Below, piece by piece: positions 22,107-23,467 of a DNA stretch of 23,467 nucleotides. The DNA lies in contig JAADFL010000111.1 of assembly GCA_013152945.1 (NCBI GenBank), forward strand, positions 1-23,467, read 5' to 3'. Origin of the DNA: Deltaproteobacteria bacterium (lineage in GTDB: Bacteria; Myxococcota_A; JAADFL01). The position numbers and the translations under genes were made by a program. The notes below the pieces were generated by a model. The model ran no database searches. It was not told the origin of the DNA and saw only the letters and a program-made list of their open reading frames with translations. How positions within the stretch are numbered: the first letter of the stretch is position 1; each line of letters opens with the position of its first letter.

Positions 22107-23060
22107 ATGGCAATTGAAATTCCGAAAAAAGTTTATGCGGGAAATGTAAGGGAGATCACTATCGGTGATGGAGATCATACCATAAAAGTCGGTGGCGAGA
22201 CGACCATGCCGTTTCACCTGTTCGAAGGAGAGATGCCGAATCCTCCCAAATTCGCCCTCGAAGTGAACGACGTGGAACCCAAGGAATGGGCAGACACATT
22301 GAAAGAGGTATACGGGGATGTCTGGTCCGACCCGGCTGCATGGGCGAAAAGGTGTGTGGAGTTAGGGGCTGACCTCATACACTTCGAAATGGTGGGCACT
22401 GATCCCAACGGCATGGACCGGCCTGCGGCAGAGGCTGCCGACGTGGCAAAGAAGGTTATTGATGCGGTTTCCTGCCCCGTGGTCATCTGGGGAACAGCCA
22501 ACCATGAAAAAGACGTGGAGGTCTTGAGGCTCATTGCAGAGCAGAACCAGGACAGAAAGCTGATTCTCGGTCCGGTGGAGGAAGGGGACTACAAGCAGCT
22601 AGGAGCGGCCTCAATCGGTTTCGGTCACACGATAGTGGCGTCTTCCCCCATAGATGTGAACCTTGCAAAACAGCTCAATATCCTTCTTGGCAACCTTGGG
22701 GTCAAAGATGACAAGATATTGATAGATCCGACAGTAGGCGGCATAGGCTATGGCCTGGAATATTCATATTCGGTAATAGAACGTTGCAAGCTGGCAGCCC
22801 TTGCCCAGGAGGACGAGCGATTACAGTTTCCGCTGTACTGCAACCTGGGTCGGGAGGTTTGGAAGACAAAGGAGGCCAAGGTGTCGCAAGACCAGATGCC
22901 TGAATTGGGTGATCCAAAGGAGCGTGGCATAGCCCTCGAGGTTCTGACAGCAACGTCATTGCTGCTGGCCGGTGGAGATATTTTCGTCATGCGTCATCCG
23001 AAGTCCATGGAACACATGCGAAAGTTGGTCGCAGATCTCACTGAGGGAGGAACGGCATGA
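22107..23060 (+). CDS. acsD: CODH/ACS delta subunit, corrinoid iron-sulfur protein small subunit
   Basis: A 317-residue protein, the normal length for AcsD/CdhD. It opens with YAGNVREITIG and the block GGETTMPFHLFEGEMPNPP, which is highly characteristic of the family. It then shows TIM-barrel strands such as DLIHFEMVGTDPNG, PVVIWGTANHEKDVEVL, KLILGPVEEGDYKQLG and ILIDPTVGGIGYGLEYSYSV. With the large subunit AcsC it forms the corrinoid protein that takes a methyl group from methyl-H4folate and gives it to acetyl-CoA synthase. AAGGGG precedes the ATG. Its stop overlaps the next start (ATGA), so the two are translationally coupled. AcsC and the catalytic subunits are not in the window. Confidence 0.95.
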   Translation: MAIEIPKKVYAGNVREITIGDGDHTIKVGGETTMPFHLFEGEMPNPPKFALEVNDVEPKEWADTLKEVYGDVWSDPAAWAKRCVELGADLIHFEMVGTDPNGMDRPAAEAADVAKKVIDAVSCPVVIWGTANHEKDVEVLRLIAEQNQDRKLILGPVEEGDYKQLGAASIGFGHTIVASSPIDVNLAKQLNILLGNLGVKDDKILIDPTVGGIGYGLEYSYSVIERCKLAALAQEDERLQFPLYCNLGREVWKTKEAKVSQDQMPELGDPKERGIALEVLTATSLLLAGGDIFVMRHPKSMEHMRKLVADLTEGGTA

Positions 23061-23467
23061 AGCCGACAGTAAAGTTCGATGCTCAGCTTTGTATAAGGTG
23101 TAAGCGTTGTCTCGTGGCCTGCGCTGTCGAGAACTCCAAGTCCAAGAATCTTTTCGAGGCGATTTTCGAAGAACCTGCACCCCAACCTCGCCTGAAGGTC
23201 GTTTTAAACGGCAGGGTTGCCGCCGTGACGGCATGCAGGCATTGTGATGCTGCGATTTGCATTGCCAATTGTCCTACCGGTGCAATGCACAGGGATACCC
23301 CGGACGGTCCTGTTGTTATAGACAAAGATCGTTGTATCGGATGCGGCAATTGTGTCTTGGTGTGTCCGTACGGGGCGCCCAGGTTGGATATTGCCGGGGA
23401 GAGGATCGACAAGTGTGATTTATGCATTGAGCGAGTGGAGCAGGGATTGGAGCCGGCGTGTGTGAGT
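23057..23467 (+). CDS. CooF/HycB-like 4Fe-4S polyferredoxin, 3' end cut
   Basis: The first 137 residues of an electron-transfer protein that runs off the right edge. Cysteine groups for several 4Fe-4S clusters are clear: C12-x2-C15-x2-C18-x3-C22; C60-x2-C63-x4-C68-x3-C72 (followed by PTGA); C93-x2-C96-x2-C99-x3-C103 (followed by P); then C120-x2-C123 and C135. This is the four-cluster arrangement of CooF, HycB and related subunits that carry electrons to or from CO dehydrogenase, hydrogenase or an NADH-linked partner. Its ATG overlaps the acsD stop, so it belongs to the operon and probably links CODH/ACS to the electron-carrier pool. The exact partner cannot be told. Confidence 0.88.
   Translation, partial: MKPTVKFDAQLCIRCKRCLVACAVENSKSKNLFEAIFEEPAPQPRLKVVLNGRVAAVTACRHCDAAICIANCPTGAMHRDTPDGPVVIDKDRCIGCGNCVLVCPYGAPRLDIAGERIDKCDLCIERVEQGLEPACVS

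Noticed and set aside
1-23467. CRISPR array, prophage or complete insertion sequence
   Set aside because: No regularly spaced identical repeats, phage structural genes or transposase genes were seen in the window.

Overview
The window reads as chromosomal DNA of an anaerobic, Wood-Ljungdahl-type bacterium, most like a Desulfobacterota (deltaproteobacterial) lineage. Three things point that way: part of a CO dehydrogenase/acetyl-CoA synthase (CODH/ACS) gene set with folD, several cobalamin-type radical SAM enzymes, and an Ogr/Delta-like zinc finger next to a YkgJ-type cysteine-cluster protein. Coding density is high and intergenic regions are AT-richer. The taxonomic call is inference from gene content; no rRNA gene is present.

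Left part (1-5480): the 3' end of a beta-propeller surface-type protein; a two-gene unit (zinc finger, YkgJ cysteine cluster); a convergent membrane-anchored zinc-ribbon/TPR/gluzincin protease; a calcineurin-like phosphoesterase; and an isochorismatase-fold hydrolase. tRNA-Leu(CAG) follows on the minus strand. The roughly 1 kb after it (5632-6638) holds no full gene. It contains a relic of an O-methyltransferase winged-helix domain, a 10-bp inverted repeat, a 25-codon ORF behind an exceptionally strong Shine-Dalgarno, and a control region for the next gene.

Middle (6639-13603): a quinol-dependent nitric oxide reductase (qNOR) with all expected metal ligands. Its upstream DNA has the layout of a sigma-54/enhancer-binding-protein promoter: a 14-bp palindrome, a perfect IHF consensus, then a -24/-12 element. 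Three paralogous radical SAM proteins with B12-binding-like N-termini follow in the same direction.

Right part (13733-23467) is dominated by one-carbon metabolism. On the minus strand lies a 1096-residue fusion of serine hydroxymethyltransferase (GlyA) and glycine-cleavage T protein (GcvT), with a degenerate GcvT-like domain between them, followed by an ICMT/PEMT-type membrane methyltransferase. On the plus strand, after a multi-pass membrane protein (possible GT-C glycosyltransferase), comes a tight operon: folD, a CooC/AcsF-type nickel-insertion ATPase, an unrecognised 73-residue protein, acsD (corrinoid Fe-S protein small subunit), and a CooF-like polyferredoxin cut by the window end. Together these can interconvert serine, glycine and methylene-/formyl-H4folate, and link methyl-H4folate to CODH/ACS.

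The observations most worth following are the GlyA-GcvT fusion (with an internal start that could give a free T protein), the sigma-54/IHF control region of the NO reductase, the small unknown protein inside the CODH/ACS operon, and the structured leader of folD.
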